Of a DNA stretch of 64,000 bases, positions 1-10,877 are shown in pieces (the first letter of the stretch is position 1; each line of letters begins with the position of its first letter). This stretch comes from Pilatotrama ljubarskyi (Eukaryota > Basidiomycota > Agaricomycetes > Polyporales > Polyporaceae). Below the pieces are notes generated by a model. It was given only the letters and a program-made list of their open reading frames with translations. It was not told the origin of the DNA and did not search any database. The position numbers and the translations under genes are program-made. The stretch covers positions 839,102 through 903,101 of the forward strand of contig MU277670.1 in NCBI GenBank assembly GCA_022385805.1. The letters run 5' to 3'.

Positions 1-316
1 ATTTCATGATCAGAGTTGACTGTTCAGAGAGGTTCAGAGAGTTTCAGATGGCCGTGCAGATCACGGAGCGAGTTTCGGGCGCGAGATGTTTCATACGCGA
101 GTACAGCGTCTCAGACGAAGCGCGCATTCGACCCGTGCCTCAGGACTTTGACAATGATGTTGGACCGCGAGCGCTGCCCTCAGCCCGCTAAGCGGGCCAT
201 AAGACAAGGACACGAATATCAAATATGCCAGACCGCCTGCCCTGTCCGTGTTACTGACGACGACGACGACGACGGAAAACCCGCTGAGGGCGCGCCACGC
301 CTGAGTTCCCGCCAAC
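1..316. other. Upstream region, no gene supported
   Basis: Short open frames occur on both strands but none has a recognisable motif or a splice path into the next gene. A GAC-type trinucleotide run lies near 255-275. It probably holds the promoter and 5' leader of the membrane-protein gene that starts at 317. Confidence 0.4.
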
Positions 317-1568
317 ATGCCGGATGTCACCGTGGACAATGCGAACACGACTGCAATCGAGTATGATTCGTACGGATCGGCTCCCTGGCAGCTCATTCGG
401 ACGGATAACAATGGCGCGGTCTTCGCGCAGACGTTGACGAAGGTGGAGGGAACTGGGGGTGTAGTGTTCCGCTTCCACGGTGCGTGCACTTGTTCGCGCG
501 TTCTATCGTAGCTCAGAAGTCCTGATACCCAGTGCGTGCAGGTACGAGTGTACAGGTGTACGGCACGGTCACTCCGCCTACGGATGCTGATGCGACCACG
601 ACCTCTGCATATTCTATCGATGGCGCGCACGTCGGGTCGTTCTCCTCTATCTCTGTTCCGAACGCGGTCGTCACCGAACAGGACGGGCAGTTGTTCTTCG
701 ACTCCGGCACGCTATCGGACGGAGACCATGTACTGGTGATCAACGTCACGCTTGCCAGTGCAGCCGAGCCATTCCAGCTTGACTACATCAAGTACGCCGC
801 CACAGCGCCAACTTCGAGCTCAAGCTTGTCCAGCACTTCTTCCACCACGAGCGCGTCAGCGACAGCCAGCCCGGCTAGCTCAGGCTCACACAGCGATGTC
901 GGGCCGATCGTGGGTGGTGTGGTAGGGGGCGTTCTGGGATTCGCTTTGCTCTTCGGCATCGGCCTGTTCCTCTTCTTCAGGTACTTCCGCCATCGTATCT
1001 CGCTGTCCGGCAGAAGGGAAGTCGGGAAAGGTACGCCTTACCTTCACCATCACATCTTCACGTCTCCATACGGGCCGTGAGCTGATATCAAGCGACAGTC
1101 ACAGATCTGGCGGAGGAGCTCACGGACGACGGCAAGCCCGGGTCGGATGCAGGCCCGCCTTCCACGGGTCCCTCCAAGGGCGCGGCCACCACTTCCACGC
1201 CCTGGCGCTCCGGCACACCCACCCTGGACGTCCCCTCCGTTCGATATGCGCTCTCGACCGTCGGCCCGGATGACTCCGCTTCGCAGGTCGCGGGGCGCAT
1301 CTACGCAGCCGAGATGGCCCAGCACGCCCACGCTACCTCTTCGCGCGGAGGCGGGGTGAGCGGAGCCTCCGGGTCCGGTCCGAGCTCGAGGAGGGAGAGG
1401 AAGGAGCCTGTAGCCCCTGCTCCGCCTGCTCCGCCTGCTCTTCCCGAGGAACCCGAGGTGGAAGCGCTTCAGCACCAGGACTCGGGTATACGCTTCAGGG
1501 AAGGAGACGTGCCGCCGGCAGTGCTTCCCGAGATCGAAGAGCTTCCTCCAGTATACACCGCTACCTGA
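317..1568 (+). CDS. Single-pass membrane protein with beta-sandwich-like ectodomain
   Basis: Model: exons 317-479, 542-1030 and 1099-1568, giving 373 residues with all phases closing. The N-terminal half (about residues 1-150) looks like the small extracellular beta-rich module common in basidiomycete membrane proteins, with FHGTSV and YGTV stretches. A Ser/Thr-rich linker follows (about 155-185), then a glycine/valine-rich membrane helix starting PIVGGVVGG and continuing into a Phe/Leu-rich stretch, then a basic stop-transfer segment (RYFRHR). The cytoplasmic tail is Pro/Glu-rich and ends PPVYTAT. No classical signal peptide is visible, so topology is inferred. Many similar genes exist in Agaricomycetes and their role is unknown. 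Adhesion or surface sensing is possible but not shown here. Confidence 0.75.
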
Positions 1569-2001
1569 TAACATTCGGCATCGTGCATCTTCCCTTGGGC
1601 TGTGAGGATTGGTTGGGGGGCGATCCTGAGAAAGAATGTGCGAATCTGAGGAAGCAGATCGCCTGAGGGTACGTTTTCCGTATTTGGTCGGTTCAGGCAT
1701 GGTAGCGCTGTATACTTGTGACGATATAGATTATGTGACCAGCTGTGATATACCGTACTTGAGATCCAGCTGCTATTTCCTTCAGGGTGCCTTGTCGCGC
1801 AACTCGTATCTGAACGTACCGGGTCCGTTAGAACTAGGCTCGCGAGTCCGAGGGTGGACGCCACCCACGAGGAGGGACCATACCTCGCTGTGGCATCCGC
1901 AGCAAACTCGACATTCGAGGATTCAGCGCAGACTTGCATAGTACCACTCCGTATCCGTGCAGGACGCGACTCGGAGCAGCTCCGGCAGGGACTAGCGCAC
2001 A
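1569..2001. other. Convergent intergenic region
   Basis: It lies between the 3' ends of the membrane-protein gene (+) and the release-factor-like gene (-). Short frames here have no recognisable content, so it most likely carries the two 3' untranslated regions. Confidence 0.5.
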
Positions 2002-3708
2002 TTATTTCTTCCTGAACCTTCGCAAGCTAGCCTCCATGAAGCTGTATGACGGCGCAAGCTCAGTTGGGGCCACCTAGACGTCGGTATCAACTTACCCAGT
2101 CAGGTTGCCGTCCAGAACGTCCTGCACCGCGTTCGATCCGACTTCATATCCCGTCCGGAGGTCTCTGACGAGCCGATTGTCTGGTTGGAGGGTGTAAGTA
2201 CGAATCTGTGAATCCCACGAATTCTCGGGCTGCGTAGAAGGTGCGTCCGTCGCTGATTGTCCGCTTGGAATGGTTATATGAGTGTGTATCCTGGGTGATG
2301 CACCGGAAGAATCCCACCGTTTCCGTCGTTCTAGGTCGTAGAGCCTAGCTTTGAGAAGCGAGAGAGCGAGCGCCTGGTTATGGTACTGACTGCGCCCCTG
2401 CCGGCACTATCATGGGATGTACGCATGAGTTTTTTTCAGCAGAACTGTCAAATAAAGACTCACAGATACCGTGGTTCCCGTCGGGATGTGCATCACGCGC
2501 ACAGCACTCTCGGCCTCATTGACATGCTGCTTGCCTGAGTTACCAGCACTTGCTCAGCTGCTGACAAAGACGTCGTGTGTCACGCGACGCTGCTTACCCG
2601 CTTCTTGCAATGGTACCGTAGTAACCTGCAAGTCGGCCGGATTAAGTTCCACGATGTCCCCAGGCCCGTCGTCTTCGATACACGGGGAAACGCGCACGCT
2701 CGCAGACCAGGCATCCGACCCCCCAACCTTGTCGAACGATGGCGTAGTAACAAGACTATGTATGCCAGATTCGTATTGGGCGTATCCATAGGCGTAGCGG
2801 CCCTCAACGAGAAGTGTTGTGGCCTTGACTCCGGTGAAATCCCCATGCGCCTCCTCTACGGTTGTCACTGCCCACGAAAGGAAGCGTCAACTGCGTGTAG
2901 CGTCGTCACTCTATCCGACTTACGTACCGACATAGTTCTTTGAGTGCGCCCATCTCGTGTACATTCGGGCAAGCCTACATGCCCAGTCGCAGGCTTCGGG
3001 CCCTTCAGAGTTGACCTGGATATCGATGAAGGCCGAGTTCTGGTCCACCGGATCCGATAGCCACAAGGAGACGAGGTGCTCTTGCGCGCTGTGGAGGAGA
3101 CCCTGCAGGTCTAGCAGTACTGCAGACTGCACGTCGAGGTCTCCCGCCTTCTCCGCCAAAGCTATGAAGGCATTCATTCGGCAAGAGGACCAGTGCAGGA
3201 GTCACATATGCGTACCGGCCAGCTCCTGGAGACGTTTGAGGGACGAGCGTAGCCGGGTGCGCGTCGAGAGCTGATGCTGCAGATCAGCTAGTCGGGATTG
3301 GGCTTTCGCGGCCCCCGCAGGATTACTAATCCATAGCTGCGGATCCTGAAAACGATACGTAGAGAATACTTAGTGGACGAACTCCAGAGACGTCAATGTC
3401 GTGCTCACCTCTAGAGCAGATTGTGCTTGGTGAATGTCCCGTTCGACACGATCAAAGTTCACATAGTCTTGCATACTCTCCAAGGTGCGCTCGACATTCG
3501 AGATGGCACCATGCAGACTGAGGGTGATATCACTCAGTCTCCCCGATGTGGCGCTGCTTGCATGGCGTTTTCGATGACTTGGTTCCCGCTCACGAGGACC
3601 GCTCGAGCATGCGGCGAGGGTATTCGAAGCTTGGCCTGGGTTGGCGAGCGAAACTCGAAGTGATCTGCCGCACGCTATGGATGCAGAGCGCTGGAGAACG
3701 TGGAGCAT
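2002..3708 (-). CDS. Degenerate mitochondrial RF2-type release factor relative
   Basis: Seven exons (3409-3708, 3216-3345, 2928-3161, 2598-2867, 2464-2534, 2096-2406, 2002-2041) encode 451 residues. The start at 3708 gives a basic, Ser/Ala-rich N-terminus that fits mitochondrial import. The core follows bacterial RF2 closely: EACDWA and RMYTRWA in the middle, EGRYAYGY, NPADLQV, AVRVMHIPTG, WDSQIR, DLRTGYE and a final DGNLTGF. The two functional signatures are gone. The SPF stop-codon tripeptide region reads TPSFDKVGGSD, and the peptidyl-release GGQ reads GKQ (EAGKQHVN), with an intron inside that glycine codon. RF2-derived organellar paralogues that lost one or more such motifs (mtRF2b and mtRF2c) have been described. 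Canonical termination is therefore unlikely; a ribosome-binding or rescue role is possible. It diverges from the PP2C gene. Confidence 0.85.
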
Positions 3709-4217
3709 ATGCCTCCGCTCGTTTCGTCTCTTCTGCAGCAACCGCGCAGTCCGCGTGTCTGACAATGCTCGTGAGCCGACGGTAGGATGGCGGTTGCAAG
3801 TGAGTGAACTTCAGCAACTTCCGAACAGCATGATTCAGAACGCACGCGCGACGCGTCGCGCAGCGGCTTCGGCGCCTCTGTCTGGCATCTCTCGTCCCCC
3901 AGCGCTCCGAAGACGACCACGGCTTGGAAGTGTATCTCATACCTCTAGAACAGAGACTCCCATACCCTGCACACTGTCTCTCGGATTTTGCAAAGATCGT
4001 TCTCTGGAGGTCGCACTGGGGTGTATTCACTAGTTCTCTCGAAGGCCAGTCAAGTGTGTGTCAAGGCACCTCTTGTCGGATGCTTGCATCGGCTAGACAC
4101 TCTCAGTACGTGCACGCTGCCATTGATCACTCTCACCATCTCCTCACGTCTCAAGCATACTCATCTTTGCAGAATTATTTAACTCTCCATACTGCCTGCA
4201 TCGCTCAGAACCCCGCC
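3709..4217. promoter_or_regulatory. Divergent promoter region, RF2-like gene and PP2C gene
   Basis: These 509 bases separate the starts of two genes transcribed away from each other, both predicted to be mitochondrial. No clear TATA element is placed. Small frames here are not supported. Confidence 0.4.
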
Positions 4218-6010
4218 ATGCTGAGGCGCGCCTGGAAACCTGTCCTGGGTACTACCGTCCTTGTCGGTGCTCCTGCCTATGTCTACTACCGCTACTACAT
4301 GAAACCGACCCGCGAAACCTTTACCATTCCCGTCAAGACAACAGGCCCCGATGGAAAGCGACAGGTCGTCACACAGACCATCCCGCTCCTCACCAAAGAC
4401 GAGGTCGACGCGCGCATTCGCGAGCACGCGGCCTCCCACACCGTCATGCGCCACGGCGGCATAGTCTGGAAGTCCGAAACTGCGCAGCTTGCGTCAAACA
4501 GCCCTATCGAGGACGCACATGCCAGCCTGCTCATCGAGCGGGATGCGTCCGACACCGCGCCACCTGGGGACTACCTGTTCTTCGCAGTCATGGACGGTCA
4601 CGCAGGACCCCATACCTCCCGCGTCCTCTCAGATGTCCTCATTCCCACCGTTGCGATGGAGCTCGCTTCGCGAATAAAGGACCCCAGTGCTGCCTCGTCT
4701 GAAGCTGGGCTGATGGCGAAGCTCAAGGCACTCTTGTGGCGCTCATCCTCCGTTCCGTACGACTCGGACCCCGCAAATGTGGCGCGCGCTATCGAGGCAG
4801 CCTTCACCAAACTCGACGCGCAGATTGTGAACACGCCGCTCGATATCCTATATCGTTCGGTGAACCCGGAGGACCTCAAGAAGAAGCTGATACCGGACCT
4901 GAGCCAACACCCGCTTGCGACCTCCAGCATTCAGGCGGCCATGTCTGGTACGCAATTCTGAGCCGTTCAGCGAAAGAAAGCATTGCTCTGATACGACCTG
5001 CTGTGCAGGCAGTTGTGCACTGTTGGCAATGCTAGATACATCGAATCGCAATATGTATGTGGCCGTCACAGGTGACAGCCGTGCTGTTGCTGGTGTGTAC
5101 GAAGAGACAGAAGATGGCCGAGGCGTCTGGCGTGTAGAGGCACTCACGGAAGATCAGACGGGCCACAATCCGAACGAGCTGAAGAGGTACAGTGAACCCA
5201 ATTCAGTTCTGTGTCAACAGCGGCTTCATTATGTACATTAGGATCCAGTCCGAACACCCAGCCGACGAGGCGCAGAGTGTAGTACGGAACGGCCGCATCC
5301 TCGGCGGTCTCGAGCCCAGCAGAGCGTTCGGGGACGCGCGCTACAAATGGCCGCGCGAAGTCCAGGAAGTGTACGTTCCTCTACCTGTTGAGCCTTCTTT
5401 CCCCGCTTACGCCCGAGACTCCAGATTGAACAAGGCCTTTATGGAGCCCAAGGGCGAGGCTATGCGCCCCCCGCCTCCTACGCTCAAGACCCCTCCGTAC
5501 GTTATCGCCACACCCGTAGTGAGCCACCGTCCACTGTCCTTCCTCCCGCTGTCCGAAACCGGTGCGCCCAAGCCAAAGTCCGCGTTGCGCTTCCTTGTGC
5601 TCGCGACCGACGGCCTCTGGGATGAACTCTCGAATGAAGAGGTCGTCGCGCTCGTCGGCGGCTACCTCTCCGGGCTCCGCGGCACCATTCCCAAGGCGCA
5701 GCTGCCTCAGCTCGTGCAGACGTCCGTCGGTTCGGCGGGTGTCGAGGGCAAGGACAAGGACCATCGCCGCCCGCAGCAGGGCGCGTGGGCGTTTGAGGAC
5801 GACAACATCGGCACGCACCTCATCCGGAACGCCCTTGGAGGCGGGGACGTGGAGCACTTGCGGAAGCTTGTGAGCATCCCGGCACCGTTGTCCAGGAGGT
5901 TCCGCGACGATATCACGGTGACTGTTGTTTGGTGGGAAGATGGTCGCGAGGCGCAGGCCGAGCGAGTGTCCATCCCGCAAGGGCAGGAGCAGGCGAAGGC
6001 GAAATTATGA
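4218..6010 (+). CDS. PP2C-family phosphatase, pyruvate dehydrogenase phosphatase type
   Basis: Exons 4218-4947, 5009-5186 and 5242-6010 give 558 residues. A hydrophobic segment lies at residues 10-25 (TTVLVGAPAYVYYRYYM), suggesting a mitochondrial membrane anchor or import signal. PP2C motifs appear in order: VMDGHAG (metal-binding Asp), VTGDSRAV, a segment ending LKRIQSEHP, GGLEPSRAFGD, LVLATDGLWDEL and FRDDITVTVV. DGHAG instead of DGHGG, and the LEPSRAFGD form, are typical of the PDP1/yeast Ptc5 branch, which dephosphorylates the pyruvate dehydrogenase E1 subunit in mitochondria. A Pro-rich insertion (about 350-400) separates catalytic halves, also as in that branch. Substrate assignment is by family inference. 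The gene converges on the deubiquitinase gene with about 200 bp between stops. Confidence 0.88.
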
Positions 6011-6216
6011 TAATCTCGTAGCATACATAATTACCATAATTCATGGGGATATCGGGCCACCTCCTCCTCCTTCGTTCTGCTGCCCGGGTTGATGGGGCCG
6101 GGAGGAATGACGCGCAACGCTCTAAGATATAGATCGATGCAGCCGACTGGAGGTGGCAGGGAACGGTAGTCGCGTAGAAATACAGTGGGGTAAGCCGATA
6201 CAAGTGTCCGTGCACT

Positions 6217-8517
6217 CTACATCAAGAATCGCTTCTTGCGGAAACGAGCCGCAGGGGAGTTCGGACCACAGGACTCCCGACGCTCCTTGAGGTTGTTGCC
6301 TCCTTTGAGCCGGCTGAAGGGGTTCCCTGAGCCGTTGCGCCGCTCCTTCTTGGACGAAGCCGGAGGGGAGATCGGCGTGCGAGCCCATTGAGTGTAGGAT
6401 GCATCCTCGTCGTCACCGTCAGGGCTCTTTCGCTTTTTCTCGTTCCGCTTCGGAGCCGGAGTACCGTAAAAAGAGGATGGGGGGATGGGCTTTTCAGCCG
6501 CGGATGTAGCAGGGTTAGCCGCGGCCGGAGAGGGCGAAGAGAGAGTGGCAGGGTCCCGAGCGTTCTGCGTGAGCGGCGACGGAGGAGTAGCGGCGGGTGC
6601 ATCGGCAGGTGCGTTGTCTGTGGTTGACGGCACCTTCTCTCCCATGTCGTCGTCATCGTCGTCATCGCCGTACTGATCGAGACTCTGGAGGACACCCTTG
6701 GCCTGTTGTGAGGCTGCCGCCGCTATCTTCTTCTTCAGCGTCTCCGCCTGAGGGTCTACCGCCTGAGGGGTATCCTTTGGAGGCACCTGCGGCGGCGGCG
6801 TGGGTAGTCGGGGACCAATGAACTTCCGGGGTGTTTTCGCGGCCTTTGGCCTCTCGTCCTCCTCGTCGCTCTCCACGACTTTGCGCTTCTTCATGTTCGC
6901 CACAAGTCCGGTCTTGTGAGGAACCGGTGGGGGGGTTGACACGGAAGTAGCAGTGGCGGTAGCAGCAGCGGCGTTTTCCTTTACGGCAGCCTCGAGAGCC
7001 TGGCCCTTCTCTCGGATGTAGAAGAGCATGTATGCACTTCTCATGCTGGTGGGGGCGCTGCTCTGTCGCATGACGGAATCGTCGTTCATCTCGTACCACG
7101 AGCCGTTGGCGCCCTTGACGTGTGCGTAATAGTGGCCCGAGTTGGGGCCGCTGCCGGCGTGCGAGATCACACCGTAGAGGGTGTACGACGGCCCGAACTT
7201 TCCCTCGCTCATGTAGGGCTGCAGGGTCAGCCGTTCCTGATAAGCCACTGCATGGGGAATCTTGCGGCCCATTGGCGAGAACCGCTTCAAGTGAAGGGTG
7301 AGGACGAGCGGAGCTTCGTCAATGGTGAATTGCTTGTCCGCATTCACCGGCTTCTTGCATCTGATGCGCATGTCAGCCGGCTACTCGTATACACGTACTT
7401 CCAACATATTCACGTACTTCTCGCACTTGTACTTGTCCGCTCCCCGAAGGTGATCCACGGCGACGAACTTGCGCAGAGCATCCTTCAGCGTCGATACGCC
7501 CGCGATATCGACACTGAGGTCCAGCATTCTGTCGTATGTGTCGCTATTGTGACCACAGGACAGGCACTTCACACGAGAACGCAGAAGACCCCCGAAGATT
7601 CTATATACCCATGTCTTCTCCGCCACCTTTGGATCGACTTTGCTATGTGACGGTCAGTGGTAGCACGGGGGACTAATTGATTCTGTGCTCACCCCGGGAT
7701 CCCTGCTAGAGAGGACTTCTGCAGGGCGTCGATGAAGTAGCGGAGAAATTCATGCGAGTCCTCCTGTCTCCCTCTCCTCATATGCTTGGCAATCGCTGTT
7801 GATAGATAAGAACATGTGGGGTAGACTGCGGATAGTCAACATACCTTGAAGCTTTGTAATGACGGGGTAAGGAGTGATGGAGTGGGGCTTGTTGAACGCC
7901 TCGTACATCACCTGCCGAAGAGCGCAAGCCATACAATACGAGTTCTTCGGAGCTCGACCTGACGTAGTAAATCTATCGTTAGGAGAAGCGTTGTGCGGAC
8001 CAGCAACCATGAGCTCACAAGGGTCACTCTTGGAGTGCTTCGAGAGTACATGCAGAAGAGGCGGCGTGTGCAAGAGACATTGCAGTGCGCTGTTCAAGAA
8101 GCAAGTGTTTCCTGTGTTGTTCAAGCCCGTGCCGACTGTTACGCCACTTGGCCAAGTCGTGTCGATGGGTACGTCGGGGAGTATCTTGACTGACGAGGGC
8201 GCGCTCGAGGAGGCTTTTGCAGTTTTTGTGGACGCGACGGAGATGCTCCGCTTCTGTTCATGCGACTGAGTTGACGGGTGAGAATCAGACGGCGCGTGCA
8301 TCACGACTGCACTCACGTCTGTCGCGGTCGTCGACTTGGGAGGCTCGTTTATTGCGGGGTATTTGCCTTCAGCCACAGCCAGCAATCCAGAGGAAGAACC
8401 CTCAACAAACTCTACAGGCGGCGGCAGCAATTTATTGAATGCATCCAGATCTTTGGCAGGGCGATAGCTGGTGCCCTCATCGAATCTCGGCGAGGGTAGT
8501 AGAGGCGAAACGAGCAT
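6217..8517 (-). CDS. Ubiquitin carboxyl-terminal hydrolase, USP36/USP42 type
   Basis: Exons 7845-8517, 7693-7795, 7418-7642 and 6217-7360 give 714 residues. The USP domain starts at [14 protein letters not shown] (catalytic Cys), continues through [11 protein letters not shown], a zinc-ribbon-like CLSCGH and CEKCKK pair, [14 protein letters not shown], and the His box [11 protein letters not shown] followed by NDDSVM. All expected catalytic boxes are present, so the enzyme should cleave ubiquitin from proteins. The C-terminal 300 residues are charged and low in complexity, with basic patches and an acidic Asp run, and end in a short conserved-looking [16 protein letters not shown] region. That resembles the nucleolar USP36/USP42/Ubp10 group; nucleolar location is inference. 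The start at 8517 is the methionine nearest the conserved region. An in-frame upstream ATG at 8751 would add about 78 residues of unconvincing sequence. Confidence 0.88.
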
Positions 8518-9140
8518 TTTCGAGCAAGTGCTGTAGGTATTACGCGCTGCAGAGCGTAACAGCCCGGGTCTAAAGCAGAGGACACGACGAGAGAAGAAGG
8601 ACAGCGTGTTAGGAACGAGCGCAGGAGGCGGGGGAACGGACGGGCATGCGCAGAGCAGAGCAGAGGGCGGTGAAGAGAAGAGCTCTCGAGCCGCTGTCCT
8701 AAACAAGATTCGGAGCCACAGGATCGTGTTGACCGTTGTTTGGTGGCTCATGTCACGTGACGGAGCCCTTCTCCAGCGCCCATCCTCAGCACGTCCTTGA
8801 CCCAGCTGTTAGCGAACGTTGAGCTTCTAAGCCATGTTTGCGAACGACCGTTTGCCACTTCTGGACGCCTTCTTGAAGCAGTAAGCGACCGACGGACATA
8901 TAAATCGCATGGTATGGCCGGTGGCGGGACACCGTGACAATACTGATCACTGCAGGTTGGCCGCCCCTTCATTATCATACAGCAACAGCACTGTCGGTGG
9001 AAGAGTACATGATTGATACACTAAGGATGTCGCATGATACAAATAGGTACATGATTCTACATGAGTAGGAGTCCGAAGATCGTTCAGGCTTGTCCATGGG
9101 GTCTACCGGGATGAGCACTGCTTTTCCGGGGAGTGTATAC
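8518..9140. other. Intergenic region upstream of the deubiquitinase gene
   Basis: It holds the promoter of the USP gene and the 3' region of the zinc-finger gene. No exon could be joined to either neighbour. Confidence 0.4.
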
Positions 9141-10877
9141 CTAAGAAGAGCCGTACGAACTGCCACCGGAAAACAGGGAGGACGGCATCTGTGGCAGGGA
9201 AGGAGGGAGAATCATGCCAGTCTGACCGACGTACGTTTGCTCCGGTACAGGCATATCCCAGGCGGAGTACTGGCCGAAGTGCTCATATCCCGTCAGCTCG
9301 AGTGGGGGGAAGAACCCCGGCTCGCAAGCAGTGTCCGGATAGGGCATCTGCACGAAGCCAGGATTGTAAGTTGTGGTACTCTGCACGTATACGTTTCGAA
9401 CATCTGCAAATAGGTGCATTCAGCTGGATTGATTCGAGGGTATGGCGAGTGGCACTTACTATCGTGGTATAGCATGTTGCTGCTGCTGCTGCTACTGCCG
9501 CAGGCGAGAGCGTTGAAGTCCATGTCGTAAGGGGCGTCGTACAGATCGGAACCCGTCAGCATCAGATTCATGCCTGCGGTTGCGTCGATGGAGAACGAGG
9601 ACATGTCCTTGTTGGTAGGGAAGCCATAGAGATCTAGCTCGTGTTCTGTGAGATGCATCAGATATGCAGCTGCCCTGAGCTGTGTGCTACGTACCAGGAC
9701 ACGCCTCGAGAACGCCATGGGCAGATGAGGGTCCGGGCATCTCAGCATTGCGTTCGTAGCAAAGTTCAGGCGCAGGAGAGGGGCTTGGGCTGCCGAAAGA
9801 AAGTCCTGGCGTGCTGGCTTGGCCGTCGTCGCTCGGCGTGACAATGAGGGGAACTGATGTATACCCAGTGATCAATGAATGAATGCTATGTAGCGGCACC
9901 TCGACGTACCTCCGCCATGTATTGCCTCGCTGTACGGCGGGGCTGGTGGCGCGGTGGACGCGGATTGGGGCCGGGAGCTCTTTCGAGGTCCGTTGCCCTC
10001 AGCCCCAGACGGACCGGCGACTGGCATCCCACTGTCGGCCTTCGGCTTGCGAGGAACTTTGTACACCGTCAAGTCTCTGGCCTCTATTCCGTGCTTCTTC
10101 AAGAGATGCTTCCTGAACTCTGACGCTCGCGTAACACTGTGTGCGAAGTGAGTGAGCAGGCTGTCCATCGCGAGGAATTCGTCAGACGCACCGCTTCGGC
10201 TTCCTCGCGTCGCTAGCGCATGCACCATAGGGGCATTGGTGCGTGGAATCTCCGTGCCGCTCATCCTTGTGGCGGTTCAGAGAGGATTTGTCATAGAAGG
10301 TCTCTGGGCACGGGACGCCTGAGTCCAGCGCGATGTCGCAGCGATTGTTCGATAACATGAGACTGCATTTCCAAACCTCAAAACGAGTGAAGGGGTGCAA
10401 TATTAGGCCATACGTACTGACAGCTCGCGACATGGGCGTCCAACGAATTTTTCTGTCCATATGCCTTACGGCAGTCGACGTATGGGCAGACGAAGGGCCT
10501 GCAGTGTTTCGGGTAAATCGGTGATCGACGTTCTCGCACACCAGGGGCTACCACTTACCTCAAGTGCAAGTGCACACTATTGCGATGCCGTTTCAAATCA
10601 GCGTGTCTCGAGAAGTCTTTAGGACACTGCTCGCATGGGTGTCGTTCATTCTTCTTCTTCTTCTCCTCTGAGTGCTCTTTGCCTTCCGTGCGTTGGCGCT
10701 AAGTGGGTAAAAACCCGTCAGTACCGACAGAAGCTGCGTAATTATACCCACGTATGGACAGCTTACTATATCAACCATCTTCAATGCCGCCTTCGACTGT
10801 ATAGCGACGTTCTGCGGCTTCTTCGTACGGCCGGCTAGCGGCGCGTTCTTCTGCTTCGTCGTGCGAGTGCGAGACAT
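9141..10877 (-). CDS. C2H2 zinc-finger transcription factor
   Basis: Eight exons (10767-10877, 10559-10698, 10418-10498, 10192-10362, 9910-10136, 9695-9853, 9460-9633, 9141-9403) give 441 residues. A basic N-terminus (RTRTTKQK, GRTKKPQ, EKKKKNER) precedes the fingers. Finger 1 is regular, CEQCPKDF..HRNSVH (CX2C, HX4H). Finger 2 is CPYVDCRKAY..HVASCH (CX4C, HX4H) and is completed only by splicing. Finger 3 has an enlarged first loop, CDIALDSGVPC..HKDERH (CX9C). A fourth CPYGAC..HLLKKH has a longer linker and may be degenerate. The C-terminal half is Ser/Pro/Tyr-rich with a poly-Ser run, resembling an activation region. It should bind DNA in the nucleus; targets are unknown. Confidence 0.82.

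Noticed and set aside
5381..5980. 199-codon minus-strand frame inside the PP2C gene
   Set aside because: Antisense shadow of a conserved catalytic exon with clear DGLWD and DDIT motifs on the plus strand.
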